Source: Blumeriella jaapii (Eukaryota; Ascomycota; Leotiomycetes; Helotiales; Drepanopezizaceae). Taken from it: a stretch of DNA of 64,000 nucleotides. The notes beneath the pieces were generated by a model that worked only from the letters and a program-made list of their open reading frames with translations, was not told the DNA's origin and searched no databases. This document shows positions 1 through 11,052 of the stretch, piece by piece. The position numbers and the translations under genes were made by a program. The stretch lies in contig VWND01000001.1 in NCBI GenBank assembly GCA_009599575.1, positions 868,001-932,000 on the forward strand. The letters are read 5' to 3'. Each line of letters begins with the position of its first letter. Within the stretch, counting starts at the first letter, position 1.

Positions 1-212
1 TAATAATATAACGATCTAATCAATCGGAAAGCTAGAAGATCAGTCAATTAATCGCCGTATTCACATAATATAAAAAACGAGCCTTTGGTTCTGTAACAAA
101 AATATTCACTTAGAATCAACAATTGCAGAAGGCAGAAGTTGCTAAAAGGAAAAAGTCTTATATATATAAATAGTTTCCACAGTTGATGGGAAAACCCATC
201 AGAAGACCAGGG

Positions 213-268
213 AGCTTGCAGCTATACGTAGTTGCTGGGGAGCTTGCAGCTATACGTAGTTGCTGGGG
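213..268. repeat. 28-bp perfect tandem duplication
   Basis: A 28-nt unit starting AGCTTGCAGCTATACG occurs twice head to tail (213-240 and 241-268) without a mismatch. No coding frame supports it. Confidence 0.95.
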
Positions 269-301
269 TGATACGAGAGGTGGCAACAGAGTGAATCGTC
301 A

Positions 302-421
302 CAGAAGGGCGACAGGCGCAGAAGGGCGACAGGCGCAGAAGGGCGACAGGCGCAGAAGGGCGGGGGTGACAGGCGCAGAAAGGCGGGGGTGACAGGCGCA
401 AAAGGGCGGGGGCGATAGGCG
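302..421. repeat. Minisatellite, 17-bp units changing to 23-bp units
   Basis: Three copies of the 17-nt unit CAGAAGGGCGACAGGCG (302-352) are followed by three 23-nt copies carrying an extra G-rich insertion (353-421). The last two copies have point changes. The array looks like a young minisatellite in which one unit gained six bases and was then amplified. Confidence 0.93.
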
Positions 422-3395
422 CAAAATGAAAGTGGACGGAAATAAGGCCTAGTCCCGATTAGTAATAATATATAAAACGAAATAAGGCGCACCGCCACAA
501 ATATATATTAGCGTTTACCTCTGCTTTTACTCCTTATTAGCTTTATGCATTCCTTTACTAGCTGTATGCAGCCTTTTGCTAGCTGTTTTAATAAAATGCG
601 TTTTAAACGGTTTTTATACGGTTTCTACACGGTTTAAAATTTCTATACGGTTTAAAAATTATAAACCGAACTGTGATTAAGGATAGTGGTTAACCGTGTA
701 AAACCGTGTAGATCTGCTACACGGCCCGCCCCACCGTTCCAAAAACCCGGCTTGCTCTGCTAAGGTAGATACCTACCTATTCATGTATCACATTTGCTAG
801 CGGACATGCAATTACACATTGGTCGGTTCCTCACGGTTCTCTTTTTACCTTCTCCTGCTTTGCTTTGCTTTGCTTTGTCTTAGCTTGCCTTGCTTTGCTT
901 TGGGTATGTACCTATGTATGTGTGTACGTGTGTATGTGTGTGTGTGTATATGTGTATGCACACATAGAGCACCGGTCGAAGATAGCCCGAAATTCCATGC
1001 GCCGGTCGTTGCGAGAGGACTGCGCTCATCGAGTGTTGAAACCTGTGTGCCTGCCTGCCTGGCTGGCTGACTGAGACCCGCATTTGCGTTGCCTCGGCGT
1101 GGAGAGAATGGGGAAAGGATGAGGAGAAGGAGGGGAAGAAAGAAATTCTTTTGTCGTTGCTGTCCTGGATAGATTGCATTTCTTTGATATGGGGAGAATG
1201 GGAGAGAGAGAAGAAGAAGAAGAAGAAGAAGAAGAAGAAGAAGAAGAAGAGAAGAAGAAGACGAGAAGAGAGACTTTTGTATTCCGATGCTGTCCTGGAC
1301 AAGCTGAATATCAGAAGGGAAAGCAAAGAGAGGGATGTTTTTAATGCTTGTATTTTTAGCATCTGTGATGGTTTGAACGGCAGAATCTACGCTCAACTAG
1401 ACGAGGGAAATGGAAAGTGCGCAAAGCACGTACGTCTAGGTACAGTACAGCGGGGGCTATAGCTAGGTACCTAGACAGTATCTTAGATATCGGGAGGGCA
1501 GACAGACAGAGCTTCTTCCTACGTAAGCGCTGTACAGTTGTCAGATGGCATTGCAGTCCGCGTATCTGATGTCGTATGCGGTAGAAGTTCACAGGTATCT
1601 ACGTACAGTACAGCGGTCCGCAGGAACTCTGACGTTACAGGGGGCAAGCATATACGGCGCAGACACCGTAAGGGCGTCGAGTACGGAGGGGGTACGTTGC
1701 TGTGTTGATCAAACAGCTGGGGGGTTGTCGTTGCAGAGGCTGTCGCGAACCCAATATCTGTATCGCTAAGACGCGTGCATTGTTGACGGGTAGCTAGCTG
1801 GATGCTTATCCATCGCGGGATGTCATGCTGCGGTTTTGGAAAAATACCAGTTAAGGCAATTGGTAGTAGCATTGCTTTTGTATTGTCACGGAAAAGACGG
1901 TCACGTCACATCGCAATATAGGAGTAGGAGGCTCACAATGTAAGTACCTGAGGGCCTTGTCTAGCTTCTCCACGTGACTAGTGCGTGATCTTTTGTCCCG
2001 CGATATAAGAGGTAGAAAATTCTAGAAACTGCCCGTAAGAAAGTATGTGTACGGAGGTACATACGAGTCGTCAAATCGTGGGGGGCAGAGAAAGAGGTGG
2101 GGGGGGAGAGGTCGAGTCGAGCGTGAGCATCACCCCTCCCTCCCTCTCTCGTCACCCCTCTCCTTTCCCCCACCCCTAACTGAACATTAAATAGACCATT
2201 AGACAAGGGGTTGTGCAAGGTATGCGTTTTCTTGCCTTCAAGCAATCAAAGTACCTCGAATGGTCCAATAGTTGGCACGTATCGCGCCTCATGATCTCAC
2301 ATCTGGCAAGAGAAATTGCTCTTCAGCATGGCGAATGCAACTCCAAATCCGTCTTTGGCAAGCGGTCGAATCTAGGGCAAGCCCTTCAAAAGTCTAGTCC
2401 ATTTGATTTTCAGTTTGGGAGGGGAGTGCGGGTAGTATTGGTGAGTGAAACACGTTGCGATGCTTGTTTTCGCCTAGCAAGTATGATTATCGGACACATT
2501 CAGCTTGACCACGGAGCTGGAATCTTCTTGTTGAGCCTCTCGGCTCCAACGGGATGCTACTCTGTATGTGCGTGTGTACACATACAGTACTGACTGTAAT
2601 GCACACAGTACTGTAGGTAGTCAGCGCCGGTCGAGAATTCCCGCTTCCGTTCCGTCTCCGTCTTCGCTGGCCAGACGACGGAACCGATGATCCGCCTATG
2701 GCGTCGCTTAAAATAGTTTCGTTCTCAAGCGGAAGTAAATAATTCGCTTGTCAAGATACCGACAGTACTTACAGCTACAGCACCTCCGCTTACCGCATGA
2801 ACACCGATGACATCTCTCCCTCTTTCCGTCTTTCCAACCGAGCGGCATGATTTCCAGATCGGCGAAAGACCCCGATGCGAGTAACGTATGGTGTCGTCTC
2901 AGGTAGATATCTGGGCTCCGATCCTGAGACGCCCTCGCCGTCTTGGCCCTTGCCCTTCTTACTGATTACAGACAGTGAGTGCTCCGTACAGTAAGTAAGT
3001 TTGCCACGCCGGCGCATCCTGCACGCCACGACCCTGCCACACATTCTACGCAGTACTGTAGATACCACTGACCCCACGCACCTTCCTACCACATTTGAGT
3101 TCTTCTTGCTACGGTGGCTGGTGAATGCTACTGTACTTTGGCCTTTGACTTTGTAGCTTCTACTAAGCCCCCCCTTTTCGCAGGGAGACACTTTGGTACT
3201 CCGTCCCAGGGGAATCAACCCCCCCCCGCAAACTCTGCTTTTCCTAGTAAGAACCCATGTTTCCAACCCTCAAGGTGTACGATGAAAGTCATTACAGCAC
3301 TGTACATGTGTAGTACTGTATCTCGCCTGGGAGGGAGTGGGTTTCTGGGCAATCCTTTCCTTATCTTTACACAGTACACAGTACACAATTTGTCG
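422..3395. other. Gene-free stretch with simple repeats
   Basis: I see no gene with codon structure or a recognisable family here. It holds A/T-rich copies of an ACGGTTTAAA-like motif (about 600-670), a TGCTT pentamer run (about 857-901), a GT-rich run (903-962), a GAA trinucleotide run (about 1208-1262) and scattered palindromic GTAC-type motifs such as CAGTACTGTA. Open frames across it are short or driven by the repeats. Confidence 0.7.
1208..1262. repeat. (GAA)n purine microsatellite
   Basis: A nearly pure run of GAA/AAG trinucleotides with all purines on the + strand. The Lys- and Leu-rich open frames through it are artefacts of the repeat. Confidence 0.9.
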
Positions 3396-3455
3396 GCTAT
3401 CTTTACCTCCGCTATCTTTACCTCCGCTATCTTTGCCTCCGCTATCTTCGTCCTC
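3396..3455. repeat. 15-bp tandem repeat, four copies
   Basis: The unit GCTATCTTTACCTCC is repeated at 3396, 3411, 3426 and 3441. The third copy has one change and the fourth is degenerate. It lies about 560 bp upstream of the gene starting at 4015, in a pyrimidine-rich region. Confidence 0.9.
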
Positions 3456-4014
3456 CTTGCCCCTGTCTCCCTGTTCTTTTCCCCGGGGGGGCGGCTCTTT
3501 CCTTCTCCCGGGTTCCCTGATGCTTTCTTTCTGTCGCTCGGGCTGGACCTACCGACCTGAGCTTGGTGGATAAGCGTCTGGGGAGGATGCGACTCACCTA
3601 CATACCAGGGGCGATCAGACATCTAGATACGCCTTATGCGGCTCATGTCATCTCGGTTGGGACCTCTTTGATTGGCCGGCGGCCTTTTGCGGAGATCATC
3701 ATTGATGATTATATCTATCCCAGTTACCAGGTCGATTTCCCCCGTTCTAGTCATATCTCTACTGGCCGGGCCTGGGGTTATCGCTGTGATCTACGAATCT
3801 GCTATAGTCATTCTTCCTTGCGCTCGCTCGCTCCTCGCTCACTCACCCCCTCTTCGAAAAGAAAACTAGTCTCGCAAATTCTTGCTGTTGCCGTCTCTCA
3901 CTCTTCTTCCGCCACTTACTCGCGGGGCAATCCATCAGCAACATCAGCAACATCAGCAACATCAACAACAACAACATCAACAACAGCCAAACAGTGGCCC
4001 ACGACGAAAAAGAA

Positions 4015-5519
4015 ATGTCGACACCCGTCGAAGCGAAGAGAGCTGCAGTGCCGGATGCTGCAGCTGCCATCGACGACCGGTTTCCGACGCTGGTAATGGA
4101 GTCCTCGAAATTACCATTGGATGGACCGGCGACGGAGAAGAAACAGTCGTTGGCGAGCGTTACGATGAAGCTTACGCTGATGGGGAGGTTGTTCAAAGCT
4201 CCTCCTTCTTCTTCTCCGACATCGACGACGTTGACGGAGGACCACTCTTCTGATGAGTCGTTGTTCGAGGGAGTTGACTGCGGCAAAGTCACGGATGCAA
4301 AGCCGATAAAGGACCGCATGGCTCCCTTTCTCAAAAGGAGCAAGAGTATAACGGGGCTACTATCCTCACTCTCAACGACGGAGAGCCCCCACTGGAGGTC
4401 GACCCCCGAATATGATAGCCCAGGCAAGGAAACGGATGCAGACATCGTCAGTCCTGTTAAGAAGCCAATGAAGGACTACATCCCCCCCCTCCTCAAGAAG
4501 AAGATGTCCATCAGAGCACGATCACCAGCACCAATCCCGCCCCCCAAACCCACCATCACCGGCCCTATCACCGTCCTCCAGCCCAGCAGCAGCGGCAGCA
4601 TCAGGGCACTCTCACCACCACGACGCGCGCGACTGCTACAGTACCCGCGGCTCCAGACGACGGATTTACCCAAAGGAGAACGCAAGCCGCGCGACAAATC
4701 GTCATCCCGTGACTCCAAGTTCAGCTCCTTCAGCTCCACGTCTTCCCCAAACTCTCCCGCCTCCTCGAGTCTTTCCCTCTCCGACAGCCTCTGCTCCTCA
4801 AACACGAGCCTCTTCTTCGAATGGGCAACGCTCAACCAACAGGAGTTCAGCCGTCTGCAGTCACTCCTGCGGCGCTGCAGCCGACGGCTCTACGAGCAGC
4901 AGCTTCTGGCAAGCAACTACGCCGCCAACCTCCAGCACCAGCTCGCGCGAAAGGAAGCTCGGTTACAGTCGCAGTCGGGGTCGCCGCGGCGAGCACGGAA
5001 ACTCGCATGGGGGGTGCCTGAACAGCAGAGCGCCATGCTGCAGGTGCTGAAGGGCGGGCGCAAGCGCTGCGCGCAGCTGTTCCAGCGGAAGGAGACCAGC
5101 GTACAGCGCTCCTTCGAGGCCGTTGGCCGGCTGCGCTTCGCGCTCGAGGAGAGTGAGCGTGGTGCGAAAGAAGCCATCCCCGCGGTCGGCTCGAGCAAGA
5201 TGGCTACCGAGGGCCTGTGCTTCATCATAGGGAAGGAGGCCGTGGACGAGTTCGTGGCGGCTATGCGCAGAGAGGCGGAAGTACAGCGGCACGTGGATCA
5301 AGAACTCGAGACTTGCGTGCTTGAGAAGGCGAGAGAAAGCCGCTGGGCGAACAGCGGTGGGGAGAGATGTTGATGCAGCGATTTGTGGAATTTGTGCAGT
5401 TGAGAGGGAGGAGACTGGAGGAGTGTTATGCGGTTCTTGGGAAGGTGGTTGGTGATATTGAGGGGGGTGTTATGGAGAACCAGGGGGGGTTCTTTGACGA
5501 GTGGGAAGGCAGGATGTAA
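4015..5519 (+). CDS. Disordered protein with a helical C-terminal half, unknown function; frameshift near 5341
   Basis: I do not recognise the family. The first ATG (MSTPVEAKRA) follows a CAACAT/CAACAA-rich leader typical of fungal 5'UTRs. Residues 1 to about 260 are low in complexity (Ser, Pro, Lys) with a repeated pattern in which a phosphorylatable stretch precedes PFLKRSKS or PLLKKKMS. Residues about 265-450 are charged and helical (EFSRLQSLLRRCSRRLYEQQ and onward) and could be a coiled coil. The frame runs into TGA at 5371-5373, but a continuous helical sequence (LGEQRWGEMLMQRFVEF) continues one frame over from 5343 to the stop at 5517-5519. One lost C at 5341-5344 (CGC CTG read as CGCTG) would explain this. 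The joined protein is about 501 aa. The function is unknown. Confidence 0.72.
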
Positions 5520-6381
5520 ATACTGGGTCTGACCCTATGGGCTGTTAGGCTTCGCTGGAGAGGGGTGTATGGACATCGGTTCGATGGTCGTGGATGGTGG
5601 ATATATAATCCAACCTCTTTAGCGTCCAACGTTTCCAAATAACTGGAAGCGACTTATATTCACTTGGTTATCGAGTTTAGCGAGCTGTCGGAATGGATAG
5701 AAAGGGCAGAGAGGAGAGTCCAAAATGGGATTTGATAAGCATGGAGCGTAAAATAGCAAGTACGAAATATATATGGGATAAAACAGGGGAAAAAATCGGA
5801 TAGAGCAGGTGTTAAAGCGTGAAAGAATCAAATCAAAGCCTGAGATACACATGGAACCAAGCACTGCGAAAAGTTCACTTGTCACTCAATCATTTCGGAG
5901 AATCAGAGCGATTTCGGAACGAAGAAGTAGACCAAAAGTAACCAACAACCGATTGTCTCTTATCCCTAGGGCTTTTCAAGGGAAATTAAAGGGTGTTGAT
6001 GGAAATTTGATGTTTAAGTGTGTTGTGTTGACAGGCGAATCCGATCAAGCTAGCTACCCTCCCAAGAGGGAAGGATTCGCGACTTTTCCAACCTTTCACC
6101 TGGTGCTTTCGTCCTCCGTTTTCATAAACGGCCTATGAGCTATAGCAGCTACTTAGTGTTGGCTGGCCCTAGCCTGATGTTGCAGGTTCGTGACAAAACA
6201 GTACTGTAAGGTATGGCAAACAGAAGCGATAACTACGTGTTCATTTCGATCGCCGGTTCGCTCCTCTTCCTCCTCTCCGGGTGATCCGGCGGCGTAAGCA
6301 TAGAACCCCATACGAACAAACCCCTTCGCCGTTTTCCTCAGCAAACGGACCGTGGAAGAGCCACGACAGCGCCAGAGCCGG

Positions 6382-6420
<39 letters not shown>

Positions 6421-7058
6421 CGAACCCCCAAAGCATACCCCCAAAGCATACCCACCACTATCTTCGCAGTTGCGGTTTATTTCGGGTTGGGGGTGGAAAG
6501 TCTAACCACAGAAGATGGAGGTTAGAATGCCCAATCAGAAAATCAGAAGGGCGTTGACTTTTTCTATAAATGGAGTGACGAAAGAAAGTCGAAAGTTGGC
6601 CACACACTGTAGACTGCTGTGGCATTGTGTTGGAAAAGCACTTTGAATGAAAAACCAAACTCAGGACGCTATAGCATAAGATCGACCCAAACGATTTGTT
6701 CCCAATGGGCAATATTCTTGGGGAGTTGGGCAAGATAATTGGGGAGTTGGGCATGATGTGGAACAAGATCAGCTTAAAGTTGAGACCAGGTCAGCGAAAT
6801 TGGTTCAAGAATCGTTAAGAATTCAGTAGTTCGATTTTCAGGGGTGGAGGAGACATGGTTTCGGAGATAGCTTTAAGTTGCCGAATTCGTCAAGTGTCAA
6901 CACACAACGTCTTTTTTAGGTTGTCGTATTCGTTCCGAGTTATTTGGTTGGTCTTGTAGCTTTTCGGCTTCGGGCAACCTCTTACCTGGTGTAGCAAATA
7001 TACACATATAGCTTGTTGGTTATCCCTAACTCAATTCCCTGTCCCAAGGCTTTGAAAA
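5520..7058. other. Intergenic, no gene recognised
   Basis: There is no convincing coding frame. The outstanding feature is the poly-C run listed separately at 6383. Two copies of a 10-bp CCCCAAAGCA-like motif follow it at about 6425-6450. The frame around 5809-6138 has no ATG context or composition suggesting a gene. Confidence 0.6.
6383..6419. repeat. Uninterrupted poly-C run of 37 nt
   Basis: 37 consecutive C on the + strand. The Pro- and Gly-rich open frames through it on both strands are artefacts. The run length itself may be inexact because polymerases and base callers slip here. Confidence 0.95.
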
Positions 7059-7627
7059 TTAGTGCTTGCTACTGGCTCTGATAAGAAGTAATCGGAAATT
7101 ATTGATTCTCGTGGAAGAAAATCTGTTAGCCCCTTTGGCGTCTTTGATCTTAGCATAAGATACCAACCCATCTGTTGTATGAAGGGCATCTGCACGTCTC
7201 AATTTCAGAGCATTCTCCGGCCAGCAAGTATATGCAGAATACCGAGCAAGTGCTTTTTCGGCCAACCGCCCCTGGATGGGGAAGGCCAGCGCTTCACGCA
7301 CACGTGAGTTGTCCTGGACATACGCAATGCTCTCGAATATTGAGAGAAAAGATCTCTTTCATGTAAACGTAGGTAGATTCGGAAATTAAACAGATGCACC
7401 TCCTCAATTAAGAAATCAGATAGCTTTTCTACGTTATCCTCTACAGCACCAGGGATTGCTTGTTGAGACGGAAACCTCTCCGACATAGCAGAATGTGCAG
7501 CATATCGTGTTTTCTCCTGGCTATCACCCCCGTTTGTTCGGGCTGCCTGTACCTCTTGTTCGAGCGTCATTCTGATTGAAGTCGGTTTTTCAATCGAGCC
7601 ACTGCACGGTTTCTTAAACCAATACAT
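7059..7627 (-). pseudogene. Probable broken gene or gene fragment, unknown protein
   Basis: Two adjacent minus-strand frames read like one protein. The first, from an internal Met at 7627 or 7570 (MTLEQEVQAART), runs through a helical segment (SDFLIEEVHLFNFRIYLRL) to about 7300. The sense then continues one frame over as REALAFPIQGRLAEKALARY and further to the stop at 7059. The switch is near 7295-7300 with no usable intron between. Composition in both parts is protein-like, and the region lies in an otherwise weakly coding stretch. I do not recognise the family and cannot decide between a relic, an assembly indel and chance. Confidence 0.35.
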
Positions 7628-7877
7628 GAACCAAGACAGTCCCGTAATGAACCTGAAATACGGTGCAACTATAGAATGGGACCCAAGCGCGATTGAAATT
7701 TGATTTTGAGGATACCAATGCTGGTAAGTGTGTTTGCAACCTCGTGGCAATGGTAGCGTCGTTGCTTGTTGGCCAGAACGAAATGACAGCCAGGAATGAT
7801 TACTAGCTCATCGCTCCCCACACTGAAGGTCCTGTGACGACATGGAAATGGCAGTGATTCTCACCGAAGCAGCAGCT

Positions 7878-8529
7878 TCAGGTCTCTGTATCCTTCCCCG
7901 AGTAATACTCCGGATAGCTCCTCTGATAGCCCAACAACCACTCCCCAACCCCGACGCCAAGCACCAACATCGCCAACCGACTAACCCACCACTTCAACCA
8001 ATCCGGGCCAGGACACGGAATCGCCAGGGCCCCGTCAATCGTGTGCAAGAAGAGCTCGAGCTGGAAGATACTTGGCGCACTGCCATGGGTCCGGCAATCC
8101 TCCAGATAGCCAAAGAAGTTTCGGAAGAACATCCTCCCTGGTTGCGTTGTTGCCTGGGGGGTCTATACGGATGTTGACCACCAACGCGTCCGTATCTGAC
8201 GCATTCTCGAACCTGTGGTACGTGCCGGCTGGGAGACGGATCGGTTCGTCGCCAGCCCTGCTCACCGTCCGGCGTTGAGCGGGGTTGGACGCCGTGGGGA
8301 GGTACCAGACACCAGTACCTTCCTCGACGTGGAAGAACTCGGATTGGAAAAGATGGAGGTGGGTTGGAGGGTTGAAGAACGATTTGTTGCTGGGGATGCG
8401 GTGCGTAAGGAAGTAACGTGATGAGGGGGGATGGAAGGTCTGGGACGACGTGTTGTCCTCGTAGGAGACTGTCTGGAGCGCAGCTGTGTGGCGCCGAGGA
8501 GGGCTGGGGGCTTTGAGGAAAGAAAGCAT
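7878..8529 (-). CDS. Cupin-fold protein with C-terminal membrane anchor; frameshift near 8130
   Basis: The start is the ATG at 8529 (MLSFLKAPSPPRRHTAA). Residues about 35-125 form a small cupin: the histidines of THLHLFQSEFFHVEEG fit cupin motif 1 and PAGTYHRFENASD fits motif 2. The frame is then lost. The sequence MFFRNFFGYLEDC, typical of the end of these fungal cupin proteins, is one frame over from 8132. It leads to a hydrophobic segment (WVSRLAMLVLGVGVGEWLLG) and a short tail ending at 7878. No intron fits, so this is either a one- or two-base indel around GAGGATG (8130-8138) or a true pseudogene. Intact, it would be about 215 aa. Related proteins occur in fungal secondary-metabolite clusters, but no cluster partners are present here. 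The substrate is unknown. Confidence 0.7.
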
Positions 8530-11052
8530 GGTTGATGAATGGAGTGAGTGTACGGATTCAAGTTCTCTTACCGATTTAAAGATTGTATTTACAGTCTGCA
8601 GAAAAGTCGTGCTTACATCTACATCTACAGAACGGTACAAGGCGGGGAAATCAGCTGACGGGACAATCCTGGTCTGTGAAGCTTGCTTGATCGCTGGCCG
8701 AACAAATATACCTTAGCAAAGGTCAAGAATCCGAGTTGGCTTGAAAATCCGGAGGCTTACAAAAGTCGAAAAGTGCATTGTGATATGCGATGTCTTTCAA
8801 ATGCGATGTCTTTCACACAAACTTGAATTTCGTTCGTTCACAACGTGCTCGAGTTTTCTAGTACAATTACTTGGTGATCCTACAACACCTAAGGTATGTT
8901 CACCAGGCCCGCATGTGCTACCAGACCATTATCATTCGATGCTGTCAGTGCAACGAAAAAGATAGCATTCCCCAATCTCCTGAGTTAGTGTGTTGCGAAA
9001 GATTTGCGGGGAATCCCTTTCTATCCCCAAGCTATGTTGATTGTCCGGATGTTGGGACGAAAGAGCGATGTTTACAATATGATTCCTGGTAAGCGAGCCC
9101 CTGAGCCAGAGCACCAAACCGTCGCCTGCGTTTGCAATAGAAAGCTTTGCTGCAATTAATAGGCACTGTAGGTTACATGGAACCCGTGGGTCGGGTCGTA
9201 TCGGCAGGCAGTGAAGATTTGTTGCGATCGTTGTAAATACCATGATCTTGATATGCTTGCTAAGTCGGAAACCCAGGAGACCTTGGGCGCAAGGCTGATT
9301 GATTGCTTCTATAATTATAGGAAAATGAATTCTAGCTCTAAGGCACGTGTTCCATTCTGTATCTGCATAAATGAAACGTGTGTTTCGATCACGTCGTCAC
9401 GCACTATTGAGATTAGACAGGATAAGCGTTTCTAAGAGGGACTAGGTCCGACGGTCGATTGTAATGACTCTTGGCTGAAATACCGACTGACCGAAGTAGA
9501 CCAATCGCTGCCGGCGTCCCTAAAAATGAGCTAACGTAATTTTTGTGCCCTAGACACCAACCGTCAAGATGTCTGCTCGATCTTTCTAAAGCTGAGGGTC
9601 TGTCTCCATGACCAAACTGGCTCTGGATTATCTTCAATCGATAGAAAAACCACCCTACTTGCTTCTGGCGCCCAATTTGTTGCTTCCTGGTTTTCAAAAA
9701 TTTGCCTTCAGGTCAAGTTTTTCTCAATGAAGGCTGTGCTTGCTAGATTTTGGTAATGATTTGACTCCGTGCTGTTGCTGCGCCCAGAGTTGAAAACCAG
9801 TCTTGGTTTCTCCGATCACTCTTGCATATGGTTCCAACACAGCGATACTCGCTGTCTTGACATTGGGTACGTTTTCACAAGCATCGCAAAGCCTTCTCGT
9901 GAGCAGAACGCAGCTTCGAAGCTCCCCCTGTGCATCGTTTTGGGGCACTTCCAGCCTTACTATCATCAGATCTTTTGGCACAAACTCCATAAGGTCGATA
10001 CCGGTGCTCTGTTCAAAAGTTTCTCAACTCCTCCTTGCAATCACTTCACAGGCTTCGAAGACTTCACGCAATGAAACCTTGGAGTTCTAAATCAACTTAG
10101 CTCTATGGATGGATACGCCATCGTTTCACTTGACTCTCGAGGTGATCTGTTCCTACTAAAGACTCTGCCTGATGGATCTAGAATTATCGATTGCGATATC
10201 TGCAGATTGCCAGTCTTAGAAACCAGCCCGTTCTGACCATAGCACAAGGCCACTCTCACAAATTTTATGCGTTTCAACCTTTGGCCTTAACAGCGGCGGT
10301 CACTGGAAGTCTGCTCAAGAATCCTAAAACCTTGAGAATTTTGATCGAGTCACTTACAAAGATTCTGGACAACAGGTGATAGATTAGTATGTGGAGCTTA
10401 GGATGCATTCTAGGGTGAGACTTACACCACTAAATTTCTTCTGCATACAACCATGCTTTGAAATATGCACCGTGAGAAACGAACCCCAAGCTTGATAAGA
10501 AATCGCACCGAGAAAGGTGATTCGAAAATAGACAGACTGTTTTTGATTTGAAGAGAAATCCCACAAGAGCAAATGGAGTTCCACTTTTATCAAGCATGCT
10601 TTATGGTAAGAAGGTAAAGCGGAGTGGGTATAGATGTGGAGTCATTCGAGACTGAACTGCGGAAGCTAGAAAATAGCCCACCAGACTTCGTTCGGTGTTG
10701 ATTTATCATGTCATACTCCGCAAATTTTGATTGAATGTGACGCAATACAATAATTTGAGGAAAACACATGACGCCTACTTCCCACGGTGATCTATAAGAC
10801 CTTGCGCCTTGCCTGGTCTACCACCCCGTCTGTCTCCCAACAAAGACCAGCATCATCAAACACTTCATAATCACATCAACCAAAAGACGAGACAAGTCCT
10901 CCGAATAACTTCAAGGAGTCACACCCAGTGTGAGTTCTACGAATCCAGTAACGTCACTTGCTTAGGCGCTCTTCAATTCTTAATTTCGCGGTTCGCCGAT
11001 TTGATTCCGAGGCTTTGGCTGACACTTCATCGCAGAACTACTCTAACCAACC
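8530..11052. other. Gene-poor stretch, possible degenerate coding relics
   Basis: I see no intact gene. A 17-nt imperfect direct repeat of ATGCGATGTCTTTCA lies at about 8785-8816. Minus-strand frames between 9413 and 10277 contain short protein-like runs broken by many stops, which could be an old decayed gene, but I cannot assign it. 10800-11052 is a pyrimidine- and CAA-rich leader of the next gene. Confidence 0.5.

Noticed and set aside
6153..6505. Pro- and Gly-rich frames over the poly-C run
   Set aside because: Homopolymer translation with no start context or conserved flank.
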